From Clostridiales bacterium (lineage in GTDB: Bacteria > Bacillota > Clostridia > Lachnospirales > Lachnospiraceae), in assembly GCA_021204005.1 (NCBI GenBank), contig JAJQAD010000192.1, positions 1 through 46,777 on the forward strand: a stretch of 46,777 bases of DNA, written 5' to 3'. A program made the position numbers and the translations under genes. Positions 26,839 through 35,860 of this stretch are shown one piece after another. The notes beneath the pieces were generated by a model. The model had not been told where the DNA came from. It searched no databases and saw only the letters and a program-made list of their open reading frames with translations. Position 1 is the first letter of the stretch. The number at the start of each line of letters is the position of its first letter.

Positions 26839-28425
26839 TTATCTCCTTCGTCTCCTCCTGCGGCGCACCTGTTCCAGAAGCACCCCAAGCGCCAGAATCA
26901 GCGCCAGAAAGAACCCGAGTGCACCCAGCGCCGGGATGCCCAGCAGCTTTGGCTTCATATCCGTGGTGCAAAGGATGCTGGAACCGATGAGCAGACCCGC
27001 GATCAGGAATCCCATGACCACATCGCGCACCAGCCGGTTCAACAGCGCCGACAGATCCTCGGTGGAATGCAGATCCAGGTTAATGCGCACATGCCCGCTC
27101 ATATAACTGCGAAGCAGATCTGATATATAGCCGGGAATTTTGATTCCTTTTCTGACCGCGCGGTAAAGCTCCTTTCCGCCGTCCTCAAGCTCGTGCCTCC
27201 AGTCAAAGTTCTCTTTCATACTGTTCGTCATCCGCGCCGCGGCCACCTGGACGACATTCGTTTCCGGGGCAATCTGCGAGATGACTCCCTCAATGGTAGT
27301 CAGCCCTCTCACCAGCATGGTCAGCGTGGAAGGCATTGTCACTTTGTTTGCCTTCATGATATCCATCAGATCCTGCATCAACGCACCCATGTTCAGATCC
27401 CCGAAACCGGCGGATCCATATTTTGTCAGCCAATCCGAGATATCTGAATACAATAGCTTCTGATCCGGCTTTGACCGGAACTCCACAATAGAGAGCACCG
27501 CCTCCACCACCGTACTGACATCGTGATCAGCAATTCCCCGGATGACCTTGCTGAAAAGTGTCCGGTCGCGCTGATTAAAGCGGCCCATCATCCCCATATC
27601 AATCCAGATGATTTTGCCATCGCGGATACGGAGATTGCCCGGGTGCGGATCCGCGTGGAAAAAACCGTCTTCCACAATCTGCTTGATATAATTATCTGCC
27701 ATCTTGGTGCCAATCTCATCCAGATCATATCCGTTCGCCAGGAGTGTCTCCGCATCGTCCACCTCAAAACCGTCGATATACTCCATCACCAGAACCTGCG
27801 TGGTGGTATATTCCCGGTAAAGAACCGGGCTCCCCACATAAGCCACGGATTCATTCAGACGCGCAAACTCCTCAATATTGGCGGCTTCCGCCAGGAAATT
27901 CATTTCTTCCTGCGCCACCACCCACATCTCATCGAGCACAAGGTTCATATCCACCAGCCCTGTCATATTGATGGGCGGCATCATTTTGACTGCACGGTGG
28001 AGAAATGCAATATCGCTGGACATGGTCTCATAAATGCCCTCGCGCTGCACCTTCACCACCACATCCTCCCCGGTCTGAAGCCTCGCCCGGTGCACCTGCG
28101 CGATGGAGGCCGAACCGATCGGCTTCTCCTCAAACTCCGCGAATACCTCCTCCGGCTCCCTGCCGTAGGATTTCGCGATCACGCTCCTTACTTCTTCATA
28201 TGGCATAGGTGTGACGTCCGAGCGCAGCCGCATCAGCTCGTCGCAGATCTTCTTCGGAAAAATATCAGACCGCATAGACATAATCTGGCCCAGCTTAATG
28301 TAAGTCGGACCAAGATCTTCCAGGATCAGGCGCAGCTTCTCCGGCGTCACGCCCCTGGCAATATTATGTTTGTGAATGACAGCGAGCATCTCCCGCAGTC
28401 TCTTTTCCTTCGGCTCTTTACTCAT
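26839..28425 (-). CDS. ABC1/AarF/UbiB-family atypical kinase
   Basis: LGPTYIKLGQIMSMRSDIFP; KPIGSASIAQVHRARLQTGEDVVVKVQREGI; DGFFHADPHPGNLRI; C-terminal TM pair and poly-Arg tail. Confidence 0.95.
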   Translation of the reverse strand: MSKEPKEKRLREMLAVIHKHNIARGVTPEKLRLILEDLGPTYIKLGQIMSMRSDIFPKKICDELMRLRSDVTPMPYEEVRSVIAKSYGREPEEVFAEFEEKPIGSASIAQVHRARLQTGEDVVVKVQREGIYETMSSDIAFLHRAVKMMPPINMTGLVDMNLVLDEMWVVAQEEMNFLAEAANIEEFARLNESVAYVGSPVLYREYTTTQVLVMEYIDGFEVDDAETLLANGYDLDEIGTKMADNYIKQIVEDGFFHADPHPGNLRIRDGKIIWIDMGMMGRFNQRDRTLFSKVIRGIADHDVSTVVEAVLSIVEFRSKPDQKLLYSDISDWLTKYGSAGFGDLNMGALMQDLMDIMKANKVTMPSTLTMLVRGLTTIEGVISQIAPETNVVQVAAARMTNSMKENFDWRHELEDGGKELYRAVRKGIKIPGYISDLLRSYMSGHVRINLDLHSTEDLSALLNRLVRDVVMGFLIAGLLIGSSILCTTDMKPKLLGIPALGALGFFLALILALGVLLEQVRRRRRRRR

Positions 28426-28512
28426 CGCAGACCTTACTTTTCTGATTTCTCTTTACTGCCCGTCACAATCCTTACTTCTCCGGTTTCGCTTTACTGCCCG
28501 CCGCAAACCTTA
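28416..28512. repeat. 38-bp tandem repeat between the phasin-like and AarF-like genes
   Basis: CCTTACT(T/C)(T/C)TC..CTTTACTGCCCG units; stop-codon anchors (TTA on +) at 28434, 28472, 28510; partial fourth copy over the AarF start. Confidence 0.75.
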
Positions 28513-28812
28513 CTCTTCGGGCTCCGCTTCCTCTTCCGCCTCACTCTCCATAGCTGCCAGCTGCTCCTTCAGCGCTGCCAGCTGCTCCGGCGTCAGACTG
28601 TGAAGCATCTTCGAAACATCCTTCGGCTTCTCCTCGAAAGTCTTTTTCACATTGTGCTTCAGCTCTTCGTTGAGCACTTTACCCTGCTCCACGGTCAGCT
28701 CTCCCTTTTTCGCCAGGTCGTCCAGAACTTCTTTCGACTTCTCCGTGGTGGTCGCCGCCGCTCCGATTCCCGCTAAAATAATTTTTTTCATGGTATCACT
28801 GAGTTTATCCAT
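28510..28812 (-). CDS. Phasin-like small coiled-coil/acidic-tail protein
   Basis: MDKLSDTMKKIILAGIGAAATTTEKSKEVLDDLAKKGELTVEQGKVLNEEL..., length and pattern like phasin-family proteins. Confidence 0.65.
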   Translation of the reverse strand: MDKLSDTMKKIILAGIGAAATTTEKSKEVLDDLAKKGELTVEQGKVLNEELKHNVKKTFEEKPKDVSKMLHSLTPEQLAALKEQLAAMESEAEEEAEPEE

Positions 28813-28986
28813 ATGTCCGCTCCTTTCTCGGGTTCAAGTGCCCGGGTGAAATTACCTGTTCCTGTTATCATATAACATATCCCGCTGTTTTTCAAGTAAG
28901 AAAGCCTGTCAACTCCCAATTCTGCCGCAACATCCAACTTAATCAACTTCGCATTCAGGCTTTTCCGCAAATTCGTCCGGATGTAA

Positions 28987-29014
28987 AAAACGGAGACTTT
29001 TGAGTCTCCGTTTT
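28987..29014. terminator. Intrinsic terminator
   Basis: AAAACGGAGACT-TTTG-AGTCTCCGTTTT. Confidence 0.8.
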
Positions 29015-29113
29015 ATCTTGAAATAGATATTATTTTAAGATTTGCTGCTTGCAATGCTGAACATAACATATAAAACAAGTCGCTGTCAGGATAAAATGAT
29101 AGTAGCTTTTGGT

Positions 29114-29491
29114 TCACTTTATAAATTTTTGTATTGCATCATTCAGCTCAGCAATTTTGTCATAATCCTTATTTTTCACAGCATCTACCATACAATGGTT
29201 AATATGATCTTCCAGAAGAACCTTTCCTGCATTGTTAATGGCGGATCTGACTGCCGCAATCTGGATTAAAATCCGGGTACAATCTTCTCCTCTGTCTACC
29301 ATCCCCTTTACTGACTCCAGATGCCCGATGGCTCTGGCCAGACGATTCGATACTGCCTTTGCATTGGGATGATTGTGATCGTGGGAATGTTTGCTTTCCT
29401 CATGAATATGGGAATGTCCATCTTCGGTATGGAAATGTCGGTTCTCCTGTATGATATGCATCGGTTCTGAATTGTTAATTTCTTTTTGCAA
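29114..29491 (-). CDS. CsoR/RcnR (DUF156) family metal-sensing repressor with His-rich N-terminal extension
   Basis: Core RLARAIGHLESVKGMVDRGEDCTRILIQIAAVRSAINNAGKVLLEDHINHCM (Cys-His-Cys positions); N-terminus MHIIQENRHFHTEDGHSHIHEESKHSHDHNH. Confidence 0.93.
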   Translation of the reverse strand: MQKEINNSEPMHIIQENRHFHTEDGHSHIHEESKHSHDHNHPNAKAVSNRLARAIGHLESVKGMVDRGEDCTRILIQIAAVRSAINNAGKVLLEDHINHCMVDAVKNKDYDKIAELNDAIQKFIK

Positions 29492-29583
29492 CTTTATCCA
29501 CTCCTTACCAATGCGGCATACCTGCCAACGACCTCATAAACGAAACGACGGAGAAAAAATTATTGTCTTATTACCATAGCAGC

Positions 29584-30252
29584 TCATCCGTTCCACTCTA
29601 TCACCTGGCTGCGCAACCAGTCACACCAGGCATCCACGCCCTCGCCGGTTTTAGCGGAGATGGGGAAGATGGCCAGATTGGGATTACGCATGTGGGCATA
29701 CTCCACTACCTTATCCATATCAAAATCGAAGTAAGGCAGCACATCAATCTTATTGATAATAAGAGCATCGCATACAGTGAAGATCAAAGGGTATTTCAGT
29801 GGTTTATCATGGCCCTCCGGCACGGAAAGGATCATCACATTTTTTGCCGCACCGGTATCAAATTCAGCCGGACAAACGAGATTGCCTACATTTTCCAGAA
29901 TGGCCAGATCCAAATCGTCGGTACCAAGTTCTTTTAATCCCTGCTCTGTCATGCCTGCATCCAAATGGCACATGCCACCCGTGTGAAGCTGAATCGTGCG
30001 CACGCCGGTTTCCGCTATGGTATGAGCATCCACGTCGGAGTCAATGTCTGCCTCCATAACGCCGATACGCATCTCGTCCTTCATCCGTTCCAGCGTGCGG
30101 CAGAGAGTGGTAGTCTTGCCGCTGCCGGGAGAAGACATAAGGTTCAACAGAAAGGTCCTGTCTTCCTTCAGTTCAGAACGCACACGGTTAGCTTCCCGGT
30201 CGTTGTCTGCAAAAACACTTTCCTTAATCTCTATAATTCTGATATTATCCAT
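29584..30252 (-). CDS. hypB: Hydrogenase/urease nickel-incorporation GTPase HypB
   Basis: NLMSSPGSGKTTTL; HTGGMCHLDAGM; ENVGNLVCPAEFDTGA; INKIDVLPY. Confidence 0.96.
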   Translation of the reverse strand: MDNIRIIEIKESVFADNDREANRVRSELKEDRTFLLNLMSSPGSGKTTTLCRTLERMKDEMRIGVMEADIDSDVDAHTIAETGVRTIQLHTGGMCHLDAGMTEQGLKELGTDDLDLAILENVGNLVCPAEFDTGAAKNVMILSVPEGHDKPLKYPLIFTVCDALIINKIDVLPYFDFDMDKVVEYAHMRNPNLAIFPISAKTGEGVDAWCDWLRSQVIEWNG

Positions 30253-30273
30253 TATCTTTCCCTCCCATGCGTA

Positions 30274-30615
30274 TTATAAGACCTGAACCTCTTTGACCAT
30301 AACATCTTTGCCGCTGAGGATAATCCGTTGTTCACTGCCACATTCGGGACAGATACCATTATATTTCAGAGCATTATACTGATGATTACACATTCCGCAT
30401 TGAGCAACGCCCTCGATCTCCAGGATTTTAAGTGCCGTTTGCTGCAGGGACGTGCGCTCCACAGCCACAGGCCACAACATCTCGACATAACGGGGCATAA
30501 CGCCGGTTAGTTCCCCAATCTCCAGGACAACGGTCTTTACCTCAGACACGTGGTTTGCAGCGGCAAAATCTTCCACAGTTTTGACGATGCTCAAAACAAT
30601 AGGCATTTCATGCAC
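30274..30615 (-). CDS. hypA: Hydrogenase maturation nickel metallochaperone HypA
   Basis: MHEMPIVLSIVKTV...CGMCNHQYNALKYNGICPECGS zinc site. Confidence 0.95.
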   Translation of the reverse strand: MHEMPIVLSIVKTVEDFAAANHVSEVKTVVLEIGELTGVMPRYVEMLWPVAVERTSLQQTALKILEIEGVAQCGMCNHQYNALKYNGICPECGSEQRIILSGKDVMVKEVQVL

Positions 30616-30621
30616 AGATGG

Positions 30622-33264
30622 TCACCCCCTCTTTGCAGCCAGTCGTTCCCTGCGCTCCATAGCGTACTTTGCGACATCTGCAAGCCGTTCCTCATTGGTC
30701 AGAGGCGGCGTGACGTCCCGATTCTTCCGCAGCTTCATGGCGTCAAATTCACAGTGGGTAGAGCAAATACCGCAGCCAATGCACATATAGGAATCAACAA
30801 CAGCGATACCGCAGCCCAGGCAGCGTTGCGCTTCCTTTCGGACTTGTTCCTCCGTCAGAGGTTTACGCTCATCGTGCCAGCTCTTCTTGGCTGCATCCGG
30901 ATTCACATGGACAGCCTTCTGGCGAGGTACGCTGTCAAAGCCGGCGAAATCCACGCTGTTTTTATCAAATGGACTGTACTCCCTCTCCCTGCGCATCGTC
31001 AGGTTTCTGCCGCGGACAAAGCGATGGATAGAGGTAGCGCCCGACTTGCCCATAGCAATAGCGTCAATCGCAAATTTTGGACCAGAGACAGCGTCGCCGC
31101 CGGCAAACACATCGGGTTCATCCGTCTGATAGGACAGTTCCTTCACCACCAGGGTCTTCCTGGGTGTCAGCTGCATCTTACTGCCTTCCAACAGGCCGCC
31201 CCAATCCATAGCCTGCCCAACAGATAGCAGCACATGATCACAGGGAATCTCAACTGTATCGTTTTCATCGTACTTAGGCGCAAAACGGTGTTCCTCATCG
31301 AACACGGAAATACAGCGCATGAATTCAACACCGGTAACTTTGCCATTTTCCGTGAGAATGCGCCGGGGACCCCACGAATTATTGAGGGTGACACCCTCTT
31401 CTGTAGCCTCCGCCTGTTCCTCTTCCAGTGCAGGCATCTCATCCTTGCTCTCCAGGCAAAAGAGACCCACCTTCTCAGCACCCATTCGGATCGCGGTACG
31501 AGCCACATCAACAGCGACATTACCGCCGCCGATGACAACGGTCTTACCCGGAAGCTCATCCATAGCGTCAAGGGAAACCCTGCGCAGGAAATCTACACCG
31601 CTGACTACGCCCTCCGCCTCGATACCCTCAATACGAAGCATGGAACCCTTCTGTGCGCCGATGGCCAGGAAGAATGCCCTGTATCCTTCCTCGCGAAGCT
31701 GCTGCAGGGATACATCCTTGCCAACTTCTACACCTGTCTTAAAGGTGACGCCCAGCTGACGAAGCACATCGATCTCCGCCTCAATCACATCCTTCTCAAG
31801 ACGGAAGGATGGAATTCCCTTGCGCAGCATCCCGCCTAGTACATCGTCCTTTTCAAATACAGTAACCTGATATCCCTCTACCGCCAGGTAATAGGCGCAG
31901 GAAATACCGGCAGGACCGGCTCCGACCACGGCAATCTTCTCATCATAGTGCTCATAGACCGTAGGAATAAAACGGTTCTCGCTGGCAAGCTCTTTATCTG
32001 CAATAAAGCGCTTGATATCGTCAATCGCAATTGCCTCATCCACCTTACAACGGCTGCATTCCTCTTCACAGTAATGAGGACAGACACGACCGCAGACCGC
32101 AGGCAGCGGATTCTCCCGTTTAATAACTTTCAATGCTTCCTCATATTTGCCCTCAGCAGCCTTTTTAATATAGCCCTGGACAGAAATATGGGCAGGACAT
32201 TTTGTCTTGCAGGGACTGGTGCCATATTCATTCACCATGACACGCTTTTTCCAGTCATAATTCCAGTGTTCAGGACCCCACTCCGTATCACTGGGATGTG
32301 CTTCCAGGACAGGGGTCTGATCTACATCACATAAAGCCGCACCCAGCTTCACGGCATTCAAGTTGCAAATCTCCACGCAGGCACCGCAACCGACGCACTT
32401 ATCCGGGTCTACGTCCGCGACAAAGTTAGAACGGAAGGCATCCGGTGTACGAACCAGGTTGGCCACGCGCAGACCAGAACAGCTGCAGCCGCAGCAACTG
32501 CAGATAAAGGTAGTTTTATTCCGACCCTCGTTATTAAAATACTGATGAACACAACCGGCACGTTCAGCTTTCAGCAGAATCTCCTCAACCTCTTCGCGGG
32601 TTACGCGGCGGGCACGACCGCTGCGGACATAATAATCCGCTTCCGGCCCAATCTGGATACACATTCCCTCGATGGGATGTTCGCAGGCTTCGCCGATCAG
32701 TTTTTTGGAAGTACGGCAGGCACAGTCCGCAACAGAATAATAATCACTCTGGTTGAGGTAGGTCTCGATATCTTCGTGAGTTGCAATCTTCGCCTCTGCT
32801 TTAATCGCCTTACCTACAGGCAGCGTGCGGAATTCAAACTCACCAACAGGAATATCAGCATAACCCGGAGCGCTCATAGCGCCAATATCATCAAAATACT
32901 GAGCAACCATCTTCCGGGTTTCATCCGGCAAATCTTTCGTCAGGATCAAATGCTCAAAAATTCCGGGTGCCCAGGGACAACGCTCAAATTTCAGCTCTCC
33001 GTCAATCTCCGCCTCCAGCAGTGTGTCTTTCATGGCACAGGTGTGCAGATCGTCCAGGATATCTTCCGGCTGTTTTCCTGCCCGAGCCGCGATGGTAGCG
33101 ACATCCTCAAAAGGACGACCAACCATCATCGTGATTTCTGCATCATGGTCATCGATCACAGAAGCAAGCATTTTAATCCAGGGATCCTCAGCCGTTCTTG
33201 TAGTCGGCACAAGATCCCTGGGCTGTCCATCCAGGATATTGGCCAATTGTAATATTTTTTCCAT
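30622..33264 (-). CDS. Large FAD/NAD(P)-dependent oxidoreductase with several [4Fe-4S] motifs (GltD/NfnB-like)
   Basis: 880 aa; ferredoxin CVGCGACVEICN, GltD-like ICGRVCPHYCEEECSR variant (VCGRVCPHYCEEECSRCKVDEA), VVGAGPAGISCAYYLA, VIGGGNVAVDVARTA, C-terminal CLGCG..CIGCGICSTHC. Confidence 0.93.
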   Translation of the reverse strand: MEKILQLANILDGQPRDLVPTTRTAEDPWIKMLASVIDDHDAEITMMVGRPFEDVATIAARAGKQPEDILDDLHTCAMKDTLLEAEIDGELKFERCPWAPGIFEHLILTKDLPDETRKMVAQYFDDIGAMSAPGYADIPVGEFEFRTLPVGKAIKAEAKIATHEDIETYLNQSDYYSVADCACRTSKKLIGEACEHPIEGMCIQIGPEADYYVRSGRARRVTREEVEEILLKAERAGCVHQYFNNEGRNKTTFICSCCGCSCSGLRVANLVRTPDAFRSNFVADVDPDKCVGCGACVEICNLNAVKLGAALCDVDQTPVLEAHPSDTEWGPEHWNYDWKKRVMVNEYGTSPCKTKCPAHISVQGYIKKAAEGKYEEALKVIKRENPLPAVCGRVCPHYCEEECSRCKVDEAIAIDDIKRFIADKELASENRFIPTVYEHYDEKIAVVGAGPAGISCAYYLAVEGYQVTVFEKDDVLGGMLRKGIPSFRLEKDVIEAEIDVLRQLGVTFKTGVEVGKDVSLQQLREEGYRAFFLAIGAQKGSMLRIEGIEAEGVVSGVDFLRRVSLDAMDELPGKTVVIGGGNVAVDVARTAIRMGAEKVGLFCLESKDEMPALEEEQAEATEEGVTLNNSWGPRRILTENGKVTGVEFMRCISVFDEEHRFAPKYDENDTVEIPCDHVLLSVGQAMDWGGLLEGSKMQLTPRKTLVVKELSYQTDEPDVFAGGDAVSGPKFAIDAIAMGKSGATSIHRFVRGRNLTMRREREYSPFDKNSVDFAGFDSVPRQKAVHVNPDAAKKSWHDERKPLTEEQVRKEAQRCLGCGIAVVDSYMCIGCGICSTHCEFDAMKLRKNRDVTPPLTNEERLADVAKYAMERRERLAAKRG

Positions 33265-33381
33265 ACCGCATCCTCTCTTTCATAATTTTTCGAACTCCGG
33301 TTCCACATTTTTCTATATTTATCTCACAACTGCAACTTTTGTTTCGACAAAAATCCGACATTTTCGCCTTTTTCCGCACAA

Positions 33382-33408
33382 AAAAAGCACTCTGGCTGAG
33401 TGCTTTTT
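33382..33408. terminator. Intrinsic terminator
   Basis: AAAAAGCACTC-tggct-GAGTGCTTTTT. Confidence 0.8.
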
Positions 33409-33428
33409 CTCCTGCATATTGTCATATA

Positions 33429-34229
33429 TTACCGCATTGTCTTCTGTATTTCGAGGGACTGTCTCCATAAAATTTTTTTAAATAGTTTTGCAAAATAACC
33501 CTGCGATGAAAATCCGCACAGCTGACATATCTCAATCACCGGATAATCTGTACTTTGCAGCAGACGCGCAGCTGTTTTGAGCCGTTGTTCAGATAGATAC
33601 TGTTTCACCGTGATTCCCTCATTAGATTTAAAAACCCTGCAGAGATAATCAGACGTAATTCCCAGTTGCTTTGCCACTTGAGAAACACTAACCGTCTTTT
33701 CCAGATTTGAGGTTATAATGGCCTTTGCCTTTTTTACATAAATATTTTTAACCGGAGTGACTTTAAGTTCTTTGACCATTTCAACGCAGGTGATCAGTAG
33801 CTCATAACATATGGAATAATATTCGTTTATGCTCACAGCTTTGTCTATTTTCCGCAGAAAAAATTCACGGATTGCCCATGCCGTCCTGGCAGAAACTCCC
33901 CCATTGATGGCAGCATTCGTATAAATAACACATTGCATTACAGCGGCATATTCCACGTGTTTTAAGACACTGTTTGCATAAATTCCCCCCTGCATGATCA
34001 GCTTCGTAAAATCGTTACAGAATGACGCTTTACATTTTTCTACCTCGCCGTTACTGATCCATTCCATGTGTTCTGATTCCAGATTATCACCATATCGTTC
34101 ACTGATGGAGACCGTCTCAGAAAGCGCCTGCATTTTCATTGCGATCATATCAATATCGGGGATATTGGAAATAAAATTCTCATGTGCCTTATCTAAAATC
34201 TGTTTTTCATTCACGATAAAATTGCGCAA
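33429..34229 (-). CDS. AraC-family transcriptional regulator, C-terminus apparently frameshifted
   Basis: YLCRVFKSNEGITVKQYLSEQRLKTAARLLQSTDYPVIEICQLCGFSSQGYFAKLFKK; conserved end FYGDSPSKYRRQ is in another frame after A7. Confidence 0.9.
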   Translation of the reverse strand: MRNFIVNEKQILDKAHENFISNIPDIDMIAMKMQALSETVSISERYGDNLESEHMEWISNGEVEKCKASFCNDFTKLIMQGGIYANSVLKHVEYAAVMQCVIYTNAAINGGVSARTAWAIREFFLRKIDKAVSINEYYSICYELLITCVEMVKELKVTPVKNIYVKKAKAIITSNLEKTVSVSQVAKQLGITSDYLCRVFKSNEGITVKQYLSEQRLKTAARLLQSTDYPVIEICQLCGFSSQGYFAKLFKKILWRQSLEIQKTMR

Positions 34230-34364
34230 GCTCCTCTTCCGTCAACTCCGGGCAGATATCCCCCTTATTACATCGCTACGCTCAATATTCCGCTTAATAA
34301 GGGCGATTTATCTATATTTTAATTTAGGTACTGACATAACTGCCTTCAATGGATCAGGTTTTAT

Positions 34365-35762
34365 TTATAGTAACGGCGTCATGTAAACCGGCAGGAAAAC
34401 AATCCCCTCTTCTTCTTTTATATCACCGGTGTGAATCACATAAGAGATATACGTTTGCTCCGAATATTTCTTTATAAACTTTTTCAACGACGAAATTGTA
34501 TAATTTTTGCCCGATTTCACCTCAATCGGAGAAATATTATGACGATTTGTAATTTTGCTTTTCGCAATCAGAAAATCAATCTCCATCCGGGACTCCCTGT
34601 CTTCCCTGGAGGGGTTGGAATAAAAGTATAATTTATGTCCTGCAGCAGTCAGCATCTGGGCAACAACATTTTCCATAATCATTCCTTTATCCACTTCCAG
34701 TTTGTCAAATAAAAGCTTCTTATAAATTTCCTCACTGACAATCCCATTCTCATCGAATGCATGACTAATCAACAGACCGGTATCTCCCATATAACATTTC
34801 AACGTCAGACGATCCATATTCAGCTTCAGACCCAAATTGGGTGCAGTGGCATTGTAGCATGTATTTGTGATCATTGCATCTTCCAACCAGAACAGGGCAT
34901 CCTCATATTCCCGGAACCTGGCTCCCTTTTTTAAAGAGGACAAGCGGAATTTTTTCTCATGTTTCTGAAGCTGCGCGGGAATCTCATCAAAAATGCTTTC
35001 TACTTTCATCTCATATCCCTGCGCGTGTTTCACGATATCAGCGCGGTAAAGTGCAAGAATATCTCTCTTGATCTGATCTACCTGATCAAAATCCCGCGTC
35101 TTCGTGTACTCTTTCACCGCCTGCGGCATGCCCCCGACAATCAGATACTGACGAAAATAATCCATCGCTTTTCTATGCATCGTCTGCCCCATCGGCGTCT
35201 TTTCATCGTAACATTTTCGAATAATATCCATCAGGATATCGTTTCCCAACGCCCAGAGAAACTCTTCAAAATCCATCGGATACATTCGGATATGCCGCTC
35301 CTCGGATGGGATCAGAATATCACTGACATTCTTTTTTATTGACATCAGAGAACCGGTCTCCACATAATCATATCTGCCATCAGCCACAAGATATTTGATA
35401 GCAGCTCGTGCCTTTGGAAACATCTGAACCTCATCAAAAATAATCAGAGAGTCCCGATTATGCAGTTTTACATTAAAATATCCGGAAAGGTACATGAAAA
35501 GAGTATCCAGATCGTTCAGATAATGTAAAAATAAATTCCTCACATCATCATCAACCCGGTTAAAATCTATCAGAATATAAGATTTATAATTTTGCCTTGC
35601 AAATTCTTCTACTATATAGCTTTTTCCCACACGACGCGCACCGTCAACCAACAGCGCCATCTTTCCTTCCGAAGTCTTTTTCCATTTAACAAGCTCATTG
35701 TAAATCTTTCTTCTCATGACAGACCTGCTTTCCGGCAACACATAATCAAGGTTTTTATACAT
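34365..35762 (-). CDS. AAA+ ATP-binding protein with DUF4143-type C-terminal region
   Basis: ALLVDGARRVGKSYIVEEFARQNY; SLIIFDEVQMFPKARAAIKYLVADGRYDYVETGSL; C-terminal EIDFLIAKS..ISPIEVKSGKNYT. Confidence 0.92.
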   Translation of the reverse strand: MYKNLDYVLPESRSVMRRKIYNELVKWKKTSEGKMALLVDGARRVGKSYIVEEFARQNYKSYILIDFNRVDDDVRNLFLHYLNDLDTLFMYLSGYFNVKLHNRDSLIIFDEVQMFPKARAAIKYLVADGRYDYVETGSLMSIKKNVSDILIPSEERHIRMYPMDFEEFLWALGNDILMDIIRKCYDEKTPMGQTMHRKAMDYFRQYLIVGGMPQAVKEYTKTRDFDQVDQIKRDILALYRADIVKHAQGYEMKVESIFDEIPAQLQKHEKKFRLSSLKKGARFREYEDALFWLEDAMITNTCYNATAPNLGLKLNMDRLTLKCYMGDTGLLISHAFDENGIVSEEIYKKLLFDKLEVDKGMIMENVVAQMLTAAGHKLYFYSNPSREDRESRMEIDFLIAKSKITNRHNISPIEVKSGKNYTISSLKKFIKKYSEQTYISYVIHTGDIKEEEGIVFLPVYMTPLL

Positions 35763-35771
35763 TGATGATAT

Positions 35772-35860
35772 CACCAATTCATGGTTTTTTCAATTCGTTT
35801 TTCGCACCAATTCAAGATTTTTATCTCCGTTTTTTCTCACTAATTCAAGATTTTTAATTG
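35772..35860. repeat. 33-bp tandem repeat upstream of the DUF4143 ATPase
   Basis: CAC(C/T)AATTCA(A/T)G(A/G)TTTTT units at 35772, 35805, 35838. Confidence 0.75.

Noticed and set aside
27523-28776. 417-aa plus-strand ORF antisense to the AarF/phasin-like genes
   Set aside because: Shadow ORF rich in His/Pro/Arg/Leu typical of antisense frames
29584-30615. Hydrogenase gene cluster
   Set aside because: Only hypA and hypB are present; no hydrogenase structural genes or hypCDEF in the window
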